From Kutzneria sp. CA-103260 (GTDB lineage Bacteria; Actinomycetota; Actinomycetes; Mycobacteriales; Pseudonocardiaceae): 64,000 nucleotides of DNA. The stretch's first letter is position 1. Each line of letters opens with the position of its first letter. A program made the translations under genes and the position numbers. The notes beneath the pieces were generated by a model. That model was not told the origin of the DNA, did no database searches, and worked only from the letters and a program-made list of their open reading frames with translations. The stretch is from contig NZ_CP073318.1 in assembly GCF_018263855.1 (NCBI RefSeq), positions 9,238,001 to 9,302,000 on the forward strand, given 5' to 3'. Positions 23,870 through 33,200 of the stretch are shown piece by piece.

Positions 23870-24041
23870 TGCTGGAGAAAGAGGACTGCCCCGGACCAGG
23901 GGGGTGGGTGCCGGGGCAGTCGGTGCCCGCCTCCGTCATGGGGGGATGGACGGGGCGTGCGCCGACAAGGGTACGACTTTCACCGGATCGGCGCGCGGTT
24001 GCCGGTATCGCTGCTGATCAACACGTTGTACGGTGCCGTGC

Positions 24042-24242
24042 ATGGGCGGCGACGAGGACGACGAGGAGCTGCCGGACCACCGCGAACCACGCACGGTGTG
24101 CCACCTCTGTGGCGGCGTGGGCGAGATCGCGCATCCGGTGCTCGGTGTTCTCGGCGGCGTGCCGCGAACAGTGAACGCGGGCCGGGTCTGCTACCTGTGT
24201 GAGGGCGACTCGGCGCTGCCGGGGCAGTGCCCGCCGCTCTAG
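24042..24242 (+). CDS. Small zinc-ribbon-like protein
   Basis: A 66-residue protein (MGGDEDDEELPDHREPRTVCHLCGGVGEI...). Two CxxC pairs (CHLC and CYLC) about 35 residues apart suggest one zinc-binding knuckle. It lies just outside the element and ends 3 bp before a convergent gene. The function is unknown. A GTG at 24033 is an alternative start. Confidence 0.6.
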   Translation: MGGDEDDEELPDHREPRTVCHLCGGVGEIAHPVLGVLGGVPRTVNAGRVCYLCEGDSALPGQCPPL

Positions 24243-24245
24243 GGA

Positions 24246-25430
24246 CTAGAAGACGTCGGCGGAGAACAGCCGCGGCGCGAACTCGGGGATGGCAGAGCCG
24301 ATCGCCGCCGGCGTGCCGGCGCCCAGGTCCAAGGCCTGCAACTGGGTGGTCACGGGCTGGTGGATGCTGATCGGGTGGCTGTTCCGCAGCAGGTAGAGCT
24401 GCCCGGGGTGCCGCACCGAGTAGGCGAGCCCGGCGATGGACGGCAGCTTGACGTCGAGCAGTGAGTAGGTCCGGCGGGCACCGGAAGTCAGGTCGACGGT
24501 GATCACCTGCGTCGGCACGGAGGGCAAGGGGGCCGAGATGCCGAAGGCGAAGGCGCGACCGCCGGGAGACAGGGCGCTGGCGTTGAGGCTGAGACCGTCG
24601 AACCAGGCATCGGGCAGCAGGGTGAACTGACCCCGTTTGACCAGCCAGTAGCCGGCGAAGGTGTGCACGAGGCCAACACCGTCGGCGCTGAGCTGCAGAC
24701 CGTCGGCGATGCTGCCGTCGGGGGCCTGCACGGGCGAGAACCGCCCGCCGCGAGCAGCGGAGACGATGGTGCCGGACTCGGTGACGGAGTAGAGCCGGTC
24801 GTCGCCGTAGGCCAGCGGAAAGCCGAGGTCGGAGCTACCGAAGCGAAGGGCGCCCTCGTACTGGAGCGCCGGCAGCGCGCCGAGGCCACCGAGGGCGGCG
24901 GGATAGGTGGCCAGCACGTGCGGCCGGGTGAACGGCGACGCCGGGTAACCGCGGAGCACGATGCCGACGCCGTCGACCGGCTCCATGGTGATGATCTCGG
25001 CGCCGGACGGGGTGAGGTCGACGGGCACCTCGGCGTGGTGCACGGTCAGCCGCAGCGGAGCCACCCACGACGCCTGGGCCGCGCCGATCCCGAGGGTGAG
25101 AGTCCTTGTGCCGTCGGCATTGTCGACGTCCAGGTCGATCCCGTCGAAGAGGAACCGGGAGCCGGCGCGAGAGGCGCCGCTGACCATGGTCGCGGAGCTG
25201 ACTGCGGTCCCGAAGCGCAAGGTGCGGGACACTCGGTTGTCCTCGACGGCGACGCTGCCGTCGGCACCGTAGACACGGAGCGTGGTGCCGCCGACCTCGT
25301 AGTGCTCGGCGGTGCCCAGCACGTGCTCGTCGGCGAAACCGGTGACACCGGCGGAACCGGGGGCGGGTGCGGCCTGGGCGATGCCTGCGGTGACCAGCAT
25401 CAGCGCCGCGACAACCGGCACAAGCCTCAT
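24246..25430 (-). CDS. Secreted protein of unknown function
   Basis: A 394-residue exported protein. The Sec signal MRLVPVVAALMLVTAGIAQA ends at an AQA-A site. The rest is beta-rich with repeated short strands (SRTLRFGTAVSS, RTLTLGIGAAQ, RRTYSLLDVKLPSIAGLAYSV), which would fit a beta-propeller-like fold, but no catalytic motif is visible. The ATG at 25430 has GGGGGAG 5 nt upstream. It is divergent from gpm, with 72 bp between them. Confidence 0.75.
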   Translation of the reverse strand: MRLVPVVAALMLVTAGIAQAAPAPGSAGVTGFADEHVLGTAEHYEVGGTTLRVYGADGSVAVEDNRVSRTLRFGTAVSSATMVSGASRAGSRFLFDGIDLDVDNADGTRTLTLGIGAAQASWVAPLRLTVHHAEVPVDLTPSGAEIITMEPVDGVGIVLRGYPASPFTRPHVLATYPAALGGLGALPALQYEGALRFGSSDLGFPLAYGDDRLYSVTESGTIVSAARGGRFSPVQAPDGSIADGLQLSADGVGLVHTFAGYWLVKRGQFTLLPDAWFDGLSLNASALSPGGRAFAFGISAPLPSVPTQVITVDLTSGARRTYSLLDVKLPSIAGLAYSVRHPGQLYLLRNSHPISIHQPVTTQLQALDLGAGTPAAIGSAIPEFAPRLFSADVF

Positions 25431-25502
25431 GACTCCCCCGTTTCCCGGATGTCCGAGGTGACCGTAGCGGATCACCGGAGCGCGTCTGGCAGGCTTGCCG
25501 CC

Positions 25503-26240
25503 ATGAGCCTTGTCCTGCTGCGTCACGGTGAGAGCGTCTGGAACGCCGAGAACCTGTTCACCGGTTGGGTAGACGTCCCCCTGTCCGACAAGGGGCTCGC
25601 GGAGGCGAAGAGGGGCGGTGAGCTGCTGAAGGACGCCGGCCTGCTGCCCGACGTGCTGCACACCTCGCTGCTGCGCCGCGCGATCTCCACGGCCAACATC
25701 GCGCTGGACGCCGCCGACCGGCACTGGATCCCGGTCCGCCGCGACTGGCGTCTCAACGAGCGCCACTACGGCGCGCTCCAGGGCAAGAACAAGAAGCAGA
25801 CCCTGGAGCAGTACGGCGAGGAGCAGTTCATGCTCTGGCGCCGCTCGTACGACACCCCGCCGCCGGAGATCGAGCTGGGCAGCGAGTTCAGCCAGGACAC
25901 CGACCCGCGCTACGCCGACCTGGGCCCGACCGCGCCGCGCACGGAGTGCCTGAAGGACGTCGTCACCCGGCTGCTGCCCTACTGGGAGTCGGCGATCGTG
26001 CCGGACCTCAAGGCCGGCAAGACGGTGCTGGTCGCCGCGCACGGCAACTCGCTGCGCGCCCTGGTCAAGCACCTGGACGGCGTCTCGGACGAGGCGATCG
26101 CCAAGCTGAACATCCCGACCGGCATCCCGCTGCGCTACGACCTGGACGAGAACCTGAAGCCGATCACGCCCGGCGGCACCTACCTCGACCCGAACGCGGC
26201 CGCGGACGCCATCCAGGCCGTCGCCAACCAGGGACGCTGA
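25503..26240 (+). CDS. gpmA: 2,3-bisphosphoglycerate-dependent phosphoglycerate mutase
   Basis: A 245-residue glycolytic enzyme interconverting 3- and 2-phosphoglycerate. The phosphohistidine motif is VLLRHGESVWNAENLFTGW at residues 4-22. RLNERHYGALQG and VLVAAHGNSLRALVKHL complete the active site. The length matches dPGM. In mycobacteria the gene follows ybjN closely; here the AICE lies between. Confidence 0.97.
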   Translation: MSLVLLRHGESVWNAENLFTGWVDVPLSDKGLAEAKRGGELLKDAGLLPDVLHTSLLRRAISTANIALDAADRHWIPVRRDWRLNERHYGALQGKNKKQTLEQYGEEQFMLWRRSYDTPPPEIELGSEFSQDTDPRYADLGPTAPRTECLKDVVTRLLPYWESAIVPDLKAGKTVLVAAHGNSLRALVKHLDGVSDEAIAKLNIPTGIPLRYDLDENLKPITPGGTYLDPNAAADAIQAVANQGR

Positions 26241-26274
26241 GCATCGGGGCCGCCAACGGCGTCGGCCCTGCCCC

Positions 26275-26919
26275 TTATCGAACGCCCAGGTCGCGGGCCC
26301 GCAGACCGGCCTGGAACCGGGAGTCGGCCTCCAGCAGCTCCATCAGCTCGGCCACCCGCCGCCGGTAGGTCCGCAGCGACAGCCCGAGCTTGCGCGCCGA
26401 GGCCTCGTCGGTGAGTCCGCTGCCGAGCATCGCGGCCACCTCGCGGCTGCGCTCGTCCAGCGCCGGTCCCTCGAACTCGGCCAGGTCGGTGGCGGCGTCC
26501 CAGCTCACTTCGAACAGCATGGCCAGCCCGGCCACGACGTCCGGCGCCTGCACGACCGTGTAGCTGCGCACGCCGTCCACGGGCGGACCGGCGGTGATCG
26601 CGATCCGGCGGTCGACCACGATCGTCTCGTGGGACAGCGGCGTGTGGCACAGCCGCACCCCGAGCCCGACCCCGGCCAGCACGGACAGCCGCGCGGCGGT
26701 TTCACGGTCGTCGAGAATGCGGGCGTTGTAGACCTTGCGCACACGCACGCCGGCCTCGATCCGCGCCCGCATCCGGTCGACGAGGCCGTCGGTCGTCTCG
26801 AGCGCGGACCAGGTCGCGGTGTCCGACGCGGCGACGGTGAACTCGTGTCGGGCTATGAACAGGTGCTGTGCCCTGGTGCGCAGCTCGTGTTCTCCACGAA
26901 GGACGACGACTTGGTCCAC
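26275..26919 (-). CDS. LuxR-type HTH transcriptional regulator
   Basis: A 214-residue regulator. Residues 1-140 form a TrmB/PLD-like effector domain (VRVRKVYNARILDDRET...TIVVDRRIAITAGPP). The C-terminal LuxR HTH is LTDEASARKLGLSLRTYRRRVAELMELL. It is divergent from the aldo/keto reductase gene with 77 bp between starts, so it probably controls that gene. The ligand is unknown. Confidence 0.85.
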   Translation of the reverse strand: MDQVVVLRGEHELRTRAQHLFIARHEFTVAASDTATWSALETTDGLVDRMRARIEAGVRVRKVYNARILDDRETAARLSVLAGVGLGVRLCHTPLSHETIVVDRRIAITAGPPVDGVRSYTVVQAPDVVAGLAMLFEVSWDAATDLAEFEGPALDERSREVAAMLGSGLTDEASARKLGLSLRTYRRRVAELMELLEADSRFQAGLRARDLGVR

Positions 26920-26996
26920 GGTGGAAAGTCTCCGCCATCGTGGACACTTCTGGCCAACCGCGAGCGTTCGCCCGGCGCGAAGACGAGGCTTGGGTC

Positions 26997-27866
26997 ATGA
27001 CATCGAACATCTCCGCGACGAAGTCCGGGCACTGGGACCTGGGCGGCCGCCAGGTGGCGCGCCTGGGCTACGGCACCATGCAGCTCACCGGCCCGGGGGT
27101 GATGGGCCCGCCGAAGGACCGCGCCGCGGCGGTCGCCGTGCTGCGTCGCGCCGTCGAGCTGGGCGTCAACCACATCGACACCAGCGACTACTACGGCCCG
27201 TACGTGGCCAACGAGATCCTGCGCGAGGCGCTGCACCCGTACACCGACGACCTGGTGCTGGTCACCAAGGTCGGCGCGCGGCGCACGCCGGACGGCGGCT
27301 GGCCGGAGGCGCTGAGCCCGGACGAGCTGCGCGAGGCCGTGCACGACAACCTCAAGCGGCTGGGCGTGGACCAGATCGGCGTGGTCAACCTCCGCATGCC
27401 GGGCTTCGCCGGCCCGGAGCAGCGCTCGGTCGAGGAGCCGTTCACGGTGCTGGCCCAGCTCCGTGAGGAAGGCCTGATCGGACAGCTTGGTGTGAGCAAT
27501 GTCACCACAGACATGCTCGCCGAGGCGCAGCGGATCGCGCCGGTGGTCTGCGTGCAGAACCTCTACAACATCGCCAACCGGCAGGATGAGGCTCTGGTGC
27601 GCACCTGCGCCGACCAGGGCATCGCCTACGTGCCGTTCTTCCCGCTCGGCGGCTTCGAGCTGGTGAACGACCCCCGCATCAAGACGATCGCCGACCAGCA
27701 CAACGCCACAGTGCCGCAGGTGGCGCTGGCCTGGCTGCTCCAGCGCTCGCCCAACCTGCTGGCCATCCCGGGCACGTCGTCGGTCGCGCACCTCGAGGAG
27801 AACATCGCCGGAGCATCGCTGCGGCTTTCCTCGGAGGATGTCGCCGTGCTCGACGGCATCGCCTGA
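26997..27866 (+). CDS. Aldo/keto reductase
   Basis: A 289-residue TIM-barrel NADPH-dependent reductase. It has GYGTMQLTGPG near the start, NHIDTSDYYGPYVANEIL with the catalytic Asp and Tyr, VTKVG with the Lys, and C-terminal cofactor motif IPGTSSVAHLEENI. The substrate is unknown. The ATG at 26997 was chosen because the conserved region starts 20 residues on. A strong hairpin follows. Confidence 0.9.
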   Translation: MTSNISATKSGHWDLGGRQVARLGYGTMQLTGPGVMGPPKDRAAAVAVLRRAVELGVNHIDTSDYYGPYVANEILREALHPYTDDLVLVTKVGARRTPDGGWPEALSPDELREAVHDNLKRLGVDQIGVVNLRMPGFAGPEQRSVEEPFTVLAQLREEGLIGQLGVSNVTTDMLAEAQRIAPVVCVQNLYNIANRQDEALVRTCADQGIAYVPFFPLGGFELVNDPRIKTIADQHNATVPQVALAWLLQRSPNLLAIPGTSSVAHLEENIAGASLRLSSEDVAVLDGIA

Positions 27867-27892
27867 CGTTCACTCCGCCGAGTGGCCCTGTT

Positions 27893-27945
27893 GTCACGTG
27901 CGCTTCCCATGTGTGGCCCCATGCCACCCGGGAAGCGCATGTGAC
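27893..27945. terminator. Terminator after the aldo/keto reductase gene
   Basis: GTCACGTGCGCTTCCC pairs with GGGAAGCGCATGTGAC (15 of 16) around a 21-nt loop, 26 bp past the stop. Confidence 0.8.
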
Positions 27946-28076
27946 ACTCCCAGGACACAGCTGGGTGAACGGGAGCTGACGTGGCGTGGAACAGTCGCGT
28001 GCGGAGGTGTCGCCGGTATCACGGTTGGCGGTCGAGGGGTAGGCCGGCGGGCCCCTGACCTGCTTACGATGCGGAT

Positions 28077-29354
28077 GTGACCGCATCGGGCTATCTCGCC
28101 CTGTCGATCGGCCTACTGGTGATCGGCTTGCTGGTTGGTTCCCTCATCGGCCGCGTGACGGCCAGACGGGCCGCGTCGCAGCCGGTTGTCCTCACCGTTT
28201 CCGATCTCGTCCAGCGCGTGGTGCACTCCTCGCACAACGGCGTCGTCGTCCTCAACCACTTCGGCGACGTGGTGCTGCACAACCCGCGCGCCGCGGCCCT
28301 CGGCGTGGTCCGGGGCACGCAGGTCGACGACCGCGCGCGCAAAGCAGCGGAGCTGGTCGCCGCCTCCGGTGAGGTGATGGAGGTCGACCTCTCGCCGCTC
28401 CAGTCGCGTGGCGGCCGGCAGCCGGAGGCGGTGCGCGGCGAGGTCAGACCGCTCGGCGACGGCTTCACCGTGGTCGACGCCAACGACGAGTCCGAGGCCG
28501 TCCGGCTGGAGGCGATCCGCCGTGACTTCGTGGCCAACGTCAGCCACGAGCTCAAAACGCCGGTCGGCGCGCTCGCGCTGCTGGCCGAGGCCGTCCTGGA
28601 CGCCGCCGACGACCAGGTCGAGGTGCGCCGGTTCAGCAGCAAGATCCTGCACGAGGCGACCCGGCTGGGCCGGCTGGTCACCGAGCTGATCGCGCTGTCC
28701 CGGCTGCAGGGGGCCGAGCAGCTGCCGGAGATGACCCCGATCGGGGTGGACGAGGTGGTGCGCGAGGCGCTCGGCCGCAGCCGGCTGGCCGCCGAGTCCG
28801 CGGGCATCGAGATCACCACCGACGACAACAGCGACCTGGTCGTCGACGGCGACCGGACGCTGCTGGTCACGGCGCTGAGCAACCTGCTGGACAACGCCAT
28901 CGCCTACTCGCAGCCGGGCAGCCCGGTGTCGGTCAGCCGCCGCACCGAGGACGGTTTCGTGGAGGTCGCGGTCACCGACCGCGGCATGGGCATCGCCCCC
29001 GACCAGCAGCACCGCGTGTTCGAGCGGTTCTACCGGGCCGACCCGGCGCGTTCGCGCATGACCGGCGGCACCGGGCTGGGGCTGGCCATCGTCAAGCATG
29101 TCGCCGCCAACCACGGCGGCGAGGTGAAGCTGTGGAGTCAACCCGGCACCGGGTCGACCTTCACTCTGCGGATCCCGGCCCACGGCGCGCCCGCGCCGCG
29201 GTCGGGTGACGAACCGGAAGGAACGCGGCCCGAGGCCGTGACCGACAGGAACAACGGGCACGTCCCGACCGGAGACACCAGACTCGTCCCGACCGGGGCG
29301 GATGGTGTGGACGCCGGCGACGGCGTCAGCAGCGATCATGGAGGAAAGCCGTGA
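28077..29354 (+). CDS. senX3: Sensor histidine kinase SenX3
   Basis: A 425-residue kinase. It has one membrane segment at about residues 8-26, a PAS-like domain at about 45-135, the phosphoacceptor H157 in NVSHELKTPVGAL, and the N, G1 and G2 boxes (NLLDNAIAYS, DRGMGIAPD, GTGLGLAIVKH). The Pro/Gly-rich tail after about 365 is poorly conserved. It phosphorylates RegX3; in mycobacteria the pair senses phosphate limitation. The GTG start and 4-nt overlap with regX3 show coupling. Confidence 0.94.
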   Translation: MTASGYLALSIGLLVIGLLVGSLIGRVTARRAASQPVVLTVSDLVQRVVHSSHNGVVVLNHFGDVVLHNPRAAALGVVRGTQVDDRARKAAELVAASGEVMEVDLSPLQSRGGRQPEAVRGEVRPLGDGFTVVDANDESEAVRLEAIRRDFVANVSHELKTPVGALALLAEAVLDAADDQVEVRRFSSKILHEATRLGRLVTELIALSRLQGAEQLPEMTPIGVDEVVREALGRSRLAAESAGIEITTDDNSDLVVDGDRTLLVTALSNLLDNAIAYSQPGSPVSVSRRTEDGFVEVAVTDRGMGIAPDQQHRVFERFYRADPARSRMTGGTGLGLAIVKHVAANHGGEVKLWSQPGTGSTFTLRIPAHGAPAPRSGDEPEGTRPEAVTDRNNGHVPTGDTRLVPTGADGVDAGDGVSSDHGGKP

Positions 29355-30031
29355 CCAGGGTGCTCATCGTCGAGGACGAGGAGTCCTTCGCCGATCCGCT
29401 CGCCTTCCTGCTGCGCAAGGAGGGCTTCACCGCCGCGCTGGCCGGGACCGGCCAGGAGGCGCTCGAGGAGTTCGACCGCAACGGCGCCGACATCGTGCTG
29501 CTCGACCTCATGCTGCCCGGCATGAGCGGCACCGACGTGTGCAAGGCGCTGCGCCAGCGCTCGGCGGTGCCCGTGATCATGGTCACGGCCCGGGACAGCG
29601 AGATCGACAAGGTGGTCGGCCTGGAGCTGGGCGCCGACGACTACGTCACCAAGCCGTACTCGGCCCGCGAGCTGATCGCCCGCATCCGCGCCGTGCTGCG
29701 CCGCGGCGGCGAGTCCGAGGAGCTGCTGCCGCAGGTCCTGGAGGCCGGCCCGGTCCGGATGGACGTGGAGCGGCACGTGGTCACCGTGGACGGCGGCGAG
29801 GTGTCGTTGCCGCTCAAGGAGTTCGACCTGCTGGAGTACCTGCTGCGCAACGTTGGACGGGTGCTGACCAGGGGCCAGCTCATCGACCGGGTGTGGGGCG
29901 CCGACTACGTCGGCGACACCAAGACGCTCGACGTGCACGTCAAGCGGCTTCGGTCCAAGATCGAACCGGATCCGTCCGCCCCGCAGCACCTGGTGACCGT
30001 GCGCGGGCTCGGCTACAAGTTCGAGTCCTGA
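29351..30031 (+). CDS. regX3: Response regulator RegX3
   Basis: A 226-residue OmpR/PhoB-family regulator. The receiver domain has the acidic pair near residues 8-10 (VEDEES), phosphoacceptor D52 (LLDLMLPG) and the conserved VTKPYSA lysine. The C-terminal winged HTH (VSLPLKEFDLLEYLL...RVWGADYVGDTKTLDVHVKRLRSKIE) binds DNA. The partner is SenX3. A perfect hairpin terminates the operon. Confidence 0.95.
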   Translation: MTRVLIVEDEESFADPLAFLLRKEGFTAALAGTGQEALEEFDRNGADIVLLDLMLPGMSGTDVCKALRQRSAVPVIMVTARDSEIDKVVGLELGADDYVTKPYSARELIARIRAVLRRGGESEELLPQVLEAGPVRMDVERHVVTVDGGEVSLPLKEFDLLEYLLRNVGRVLTRGQLIDRVWGADYVGDTKTLDVHVKRLRSKIEPDPSAPQHLVTVRGLGYKFES

Positions 30032-30043
30032 TCCCGACACGTG

Positions 30044-30076
30044 CCCCATCCGGTGGAAGCACTTCACCGGATGGGG
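30044..30076 (+). terminator. Terminator of senX3-regX3
   Basis: CCCCATCCGGTG and CACCGGATGGGG form a perfect 12-bp stem with a 9-nt loop, 12 bp past the regX3 stop. Confidence 0.88.
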
Positions 30077-30116
30077 GATTACGGGATTGTCACGCCCGCC
30101 AGGTACGGTGCTCCGC

Positions 30117-31103
30117 GTGCGCCTAGGGGTGCTTGACGTCGGGTCTAACACTGTCCACCTGTTGGTGGTGGACGCGCATCGTGGTGCCCATCCGACGCCG
30201 ATGTCGTCGGAGAAGTCGGTGCTGCGGCTGGCCGAGCAGCTCACCGGCAGCGGCCAGCTGTCCAAGCACGGGGCCGACTCGCTGGTCAAGGCGGTGGCCG
30301 ACGGAAAGGCGTCCGCGGCGCAGTTCGGCTGCGAGGACCTGATGGCGTTCGCCACCTCCGCGGTGCGAGAGGCCGGCAACTCCGCGGCCGTGCTGGAGCG
30401 CGTGCGCAAGGAGACCGGCGTCGAGCTGCAGGTGCTCAGTGGCGAGGACGAGGCCCGGTACACCTTTCTCGCGGTGCGCCGCTGGTATGGCTGGTCCGCC
30501 GGCCGGCTGCTGAACCTGGACATCGGCGGCGGCTCGCTGGAGATCGCCGTCGGCCGGGACGAGAGCCCGGACCTGGCCTGTTCGATCCCGCTGGGCGCGG
30601 GCCGCGTCACCAGGACCCGGTTCCGGCACGACCCGCCGAGCCGGCACGAGCTGCGCGACACCACCGAGTGGATCGACGAGCAGATCGCGCCGGTGGCCAA
30701 GCGGGTGCTCCGGCTCGGCGAGCCGGACCTGGTCGCCGCCACCTCGAAGACGTTCCGCACGCTGGCCCGGCTGACCGGCGCCGCCCCGTCCGGCCAGGGG
30801 CCGCGGGTGCGCCGGGTGCTCACCCACTCGGGGCTGCGCCAGCTGATCGCGTTCATTTCCCGGATGTCCGCCGGGGACATCGCCGAACTGGAAGGCGTCA
30901 GCGCCGGCCGTTCGGCGCAACTGGTCGCCGGCGCACTCGTGGCGGAGGCCACCATGCGAGCGTTGTCACTCACAGAACTCGAGATCTGCCCCTGGGCGCT
31001 GCGCGAAGGTGTCATCCTTCGTCGACTGGACCACACGGACGGCGCGCAGCCGGCCGGCGAGACTGGACGGACGGCGCACTTCGGGGCACGGTGGAATCAA
31101 TGA
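30117..31103 (+). CDS. Ppx/GppA-family phosphatase
   Basis: A 328-residue protein of the exopolyphosphatase/guanosine pentaphosphatase family. It has VRLGVLDVGSNTVHLLVVD (phosphate 1 loop), AFATSAVREAGN, and NLDIGGGSLEI (phosphate 2 loop). The length equals the mycobacterial Rv0496 type at the same position. It hydrolyses polyphosphate or pppGpp; which one cannot be told here. The GTG at 30117 begins the conserved motif. The next gene starts at ATGA over its stop. Confidence 0.9.
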   Translation: MRLGVLDVGSNTVHLLVVDAHRGAHPTPMSSEKSVLRLAEQLTGSGQLSKHGADSLVKAVADGKASAAQFGCEDLMAFATSAVREAGNSAAVLERVRKETGVELQVLSGEDEARYTFLAVRRWYGWSAGRLLNLDIGGGSLEIAVGRDESPDLACSIPLGAGRVTRTRFRHDPPSRHELRDTTEWIDEQIAPVAKRVLRLGEPDLVAATSKTFRTLARLTGAAPSGQGPRVRRVLTHSGLRQLIAFISRMSAGDIAELEGVSAGRSAQLVAGALVAEATMRALSLTELEICPWALREGVILRRLDHTDGAQPAGETGRTAHFGARWNQ

Positions 31104-32359
31104 GTCGAGAAAGCGGTTCCGAGCGCAGTCAGCGCACGGTCGCGGAGTTGCTCGCCCAGTACGGGGCCAACTCCGAGGACAGTGCGCCCAGACGTCGTCG
31201 GCGCCGGGCCGACGAGCCGACCGACACGGCGCCCCAGGCGATCATCGACCGGGTGCTGTCGGACAGCGGCAACCTGAGGGCGATCCGGGACGACGCCGAG
31301 GAGACGACGGTCGGCACCCAGCCGCCGGTCCGTCAGCAGCCCCCGACGCCGCCCGCCGCGACATCGCAGCAGCTGCCCAAGCGGCCGGTGCAGCAGCCGC
31401 CGCAGCCCGGCCCGCAGGCTCCGCCTCCGCCGCCCGTGCCGCAAGCCGGCCCCCAGCAGCAGGCCCCGGTGCCGCCCGCGGCCGCCCCGCAGTCGACCGC
31501 CACCGGCATGCGCCCGCCGCCGGTGCGCCCCGGGGCACCCGCTGCCGGACGAACACCGCCGCCTCCGCCGCGTATCGAGTCGTCCCGCACCAACCTGTCG
31601 CGGGCTGACCTGCCGCGGCCGTCGCAGCAGCAGCCGCAGCCCACTGGCTACTTCCGCCCGGTGCCACCCGGCACGCCGCCGCCGGTGGACGCCACCGCGG
31701 ACACCACGCACCTGCGGCCGATCACGCCTGACACGCCGCCGCCCGGCAACTCGCTGGCCAACCGGCTGGCCGGCGCGCCGCCGCAGGAGGGCGTCACCGA
31801 GCAGCTGCCGCGCATCCCGGCCGCCGCGGTCGGGGAGAGCACGCAGGCCCACCCCGGGCCGCTCGTCGACGACGATGACGACTTCGGGGTCCCACGTGCG
31901 GCCGTGCCGGCGCCGCCCATGGAGAGCACCCAGGCGCACGCCGGCCCGTACGTCGACGAGGACGACGACGAGTACGAGTACGACTACGAGGCGGCCAAGT
32001 CCCTGTCCTACTCGGTGGACCACGACGCGGCGCCCGCCGGCGTCGGCGGCGCGCTCGCCGTCGAGGACGAGGACGCCGCTGAGGAGGCCGAGGGCTCCCC
32101 GGGCAGGCAGTGGCTGATGATGATCGCCCAGCTCGCCGTCGGCGTCGTCGGCGGCGCCGCGCTCTGGCTGGGCTTCCAGTTCCTGTGGAACTGGATCCCG
32201 GCGGCCGCGCTGGCCGCCGCGGTGGTCGTCATCGTCGCGCTGGTGATCGTCGTGCGGCGCATCCGCAAGGCCGACGACCTCCAGACCATGGTGCTCGCCG
32301 TGCTCGTCGGTCTGATCGTGACGGTGTCGCCGGCCGCGCTGCGGCTGATCGGGCACTAG
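31100..32359 (+). CDS. Proline-rich membrane protein
   Basis: A 419-residue protein. Residues 1-320 are disordered: a basic patch RRRRRRADE, then long Pro/Gln-rich and acidic stretches (DEDDDEYEYDYE). Three membrane helices close the protein (WLMMIAQLAVGVVGGAALWLGF, IPAAALAAAVVVIVALVIVV, TMVLAVLVGLIVTVSPAALRL). It corresponds in place and make-up to mycobacterial Rv0497. The function is unknown. Confidence 0.8.
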   Translation: MSRESGSERSQRTVAELLAQYGANSEDSAPRRRRRRADEPTDTAPQAIIDRVLSDSGNLRAIRDDAEETTVGTQPPVRQQPPTPPAATSQQLPKRPVQQPPQPGPQAPPPPPVPQAGPQQQAPVPPAAAPQSTATGMRPPPVRPGAPAAGRTPPPPPRIESSRTNLSRADLPRPSQQQPQPTGYFRPVPPGTPPPVDATADTTHLRPITPDTPPPGNSLANRLAGAPPQEGVTEQLPRIPAAAVGESTQAHPGPLVDDDDDFGVPRAAVPAPPMESTQAHAGPYVDEDDDEYEYDYEAAKSLSYSVDHDAAPAGVGGALAVEDEDAAEEAEGSPGRQWLMMIAQLAVGVVGGAALWLGFQFLWNWIPAAALAAAVVVIVALVIVVRRIRKADDLQTMVLAVLVGLIVTVSPAALRLIGH

Positions 32360-33151
32360 TTGTCCGCTCGACACATCCCGGTCGGGCTGTCCACGGCCTC
32401 GGTGTACCCGGAACCCGTCGGCACGGCCTTCGAGCTGGCCGGCGAGCTCGGCTACGACGGCGTCGAGGTGATGGTCTGGGCCGACCCGGTCAGCCAGGAC
32501 ATGGACGCCCTGCTCGACCTGTCCGACCGGCACGGCGTGCCGGTGCTGGCCGTGCACGCGCCGTGCCTGCTGATCAGCCAGCGCGTGTGGTCGCCCGACC
32601 CGGTGATCCGGCTGCGCCGCGCGGTGACCGCCGCGCAGGTGCTGGACGCCCCGACGGTCGTCGTGCACCCGCCGTTCCGTTGGCAGCGGCGCTATGCCGA
32701 GCGGTTCACCGAGCTCGTCGCCGAGCTGGACGAGACCAGCGATGTGGCGATCGCCGTGGAGAACATGTTCCCGGTGCGGCTGCGCGGCACCGAGCTGTCG
32801 GCGTTCAAGCCGTCCGTGGACCCGACCGACGTCGGGCACGCGCACTACACGCTGGATCTGTCGCACACCGCCGCCGCGCAGATGGATCCGCTGGCGATGG
32901 CGCAGCGCATGGGCAACGGACTCGTGCACGTCCACCTGGCTGACGGCAGCGGTGCCGCGCGCGACGAACACCTCGTCCCCGGTCGAGGGATTCAGCCCTG
33001 CGCGACGTTCTGTGAACAGCTCGCCGCCTCCGACTTCGCCGGGCAGGTCGTGCTCGAGGTGAACACCCGGCGTGCGCGTGGTCCCGGCGAGCGGGCCGCC
33101 GAACTCGCTGAGGCGCTGCTCTTCGCGCGGCTCAACCTTGGGCAGAACTGA
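32360..33151 (+). CDS. Sugar phosphate isomerase/epimerase-like TIM-barrel protein
   Basis: A 263-residue AP-endonuclease-2/xylose-isomerase-like barrel. It shows YDGVEVMVW, VLAVHAPCLL, VVVHPPF, AIAVENMFP and VHVHLADGSG, with candidate metal-site His/Glu residues at strand ends. It corresponds to Rv0498 by neighbourhood. The start is a TTG directly after the preceding TAG. The substrate is unknown. Confidence 0.82.
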   Translation: MSARHIPVGLSTASVYPEPVGTAFELAGELGYDGVEVMVWADPVSQDMDALLDLSDRHGVPVLAVHAPCLLISQRVWSPDPVIRLRRAVTAAQVLDAPTVVVHPPFRWQRRYAERFTELVAELDETSDVAIAVENMFPVRLRGTELSAFKPSVDPTDVGHAHYTLDLSHTAAAQMDPLAMAQRMGNGLVHVHLADGSGAARDEHLVPGRGIQPCATFCEQLAASDFAGQVVLEVNTRRARGPGERAAELAEALLFARLNLGQN

Positions 33152-33200
33152 TCGGTAACTTCGGTAACCGTGATCGTCCGCTGGGACGTAGAGTCACGCC

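Noticed and set aside
23430..23939. 169-codon version of the antitoxin
   Set aside because: It would start outside the element and cross attR; the ATG at 23621 has an ideal ribosome-binding site.
26920..26996. Possible operator AAGTCTCCGCCATCGTGGACACTT between the LuxR and reductase genes, seen as an imperfect dyad
   Set aside because: The arms do not pair well enough to support a regulatory-site call.
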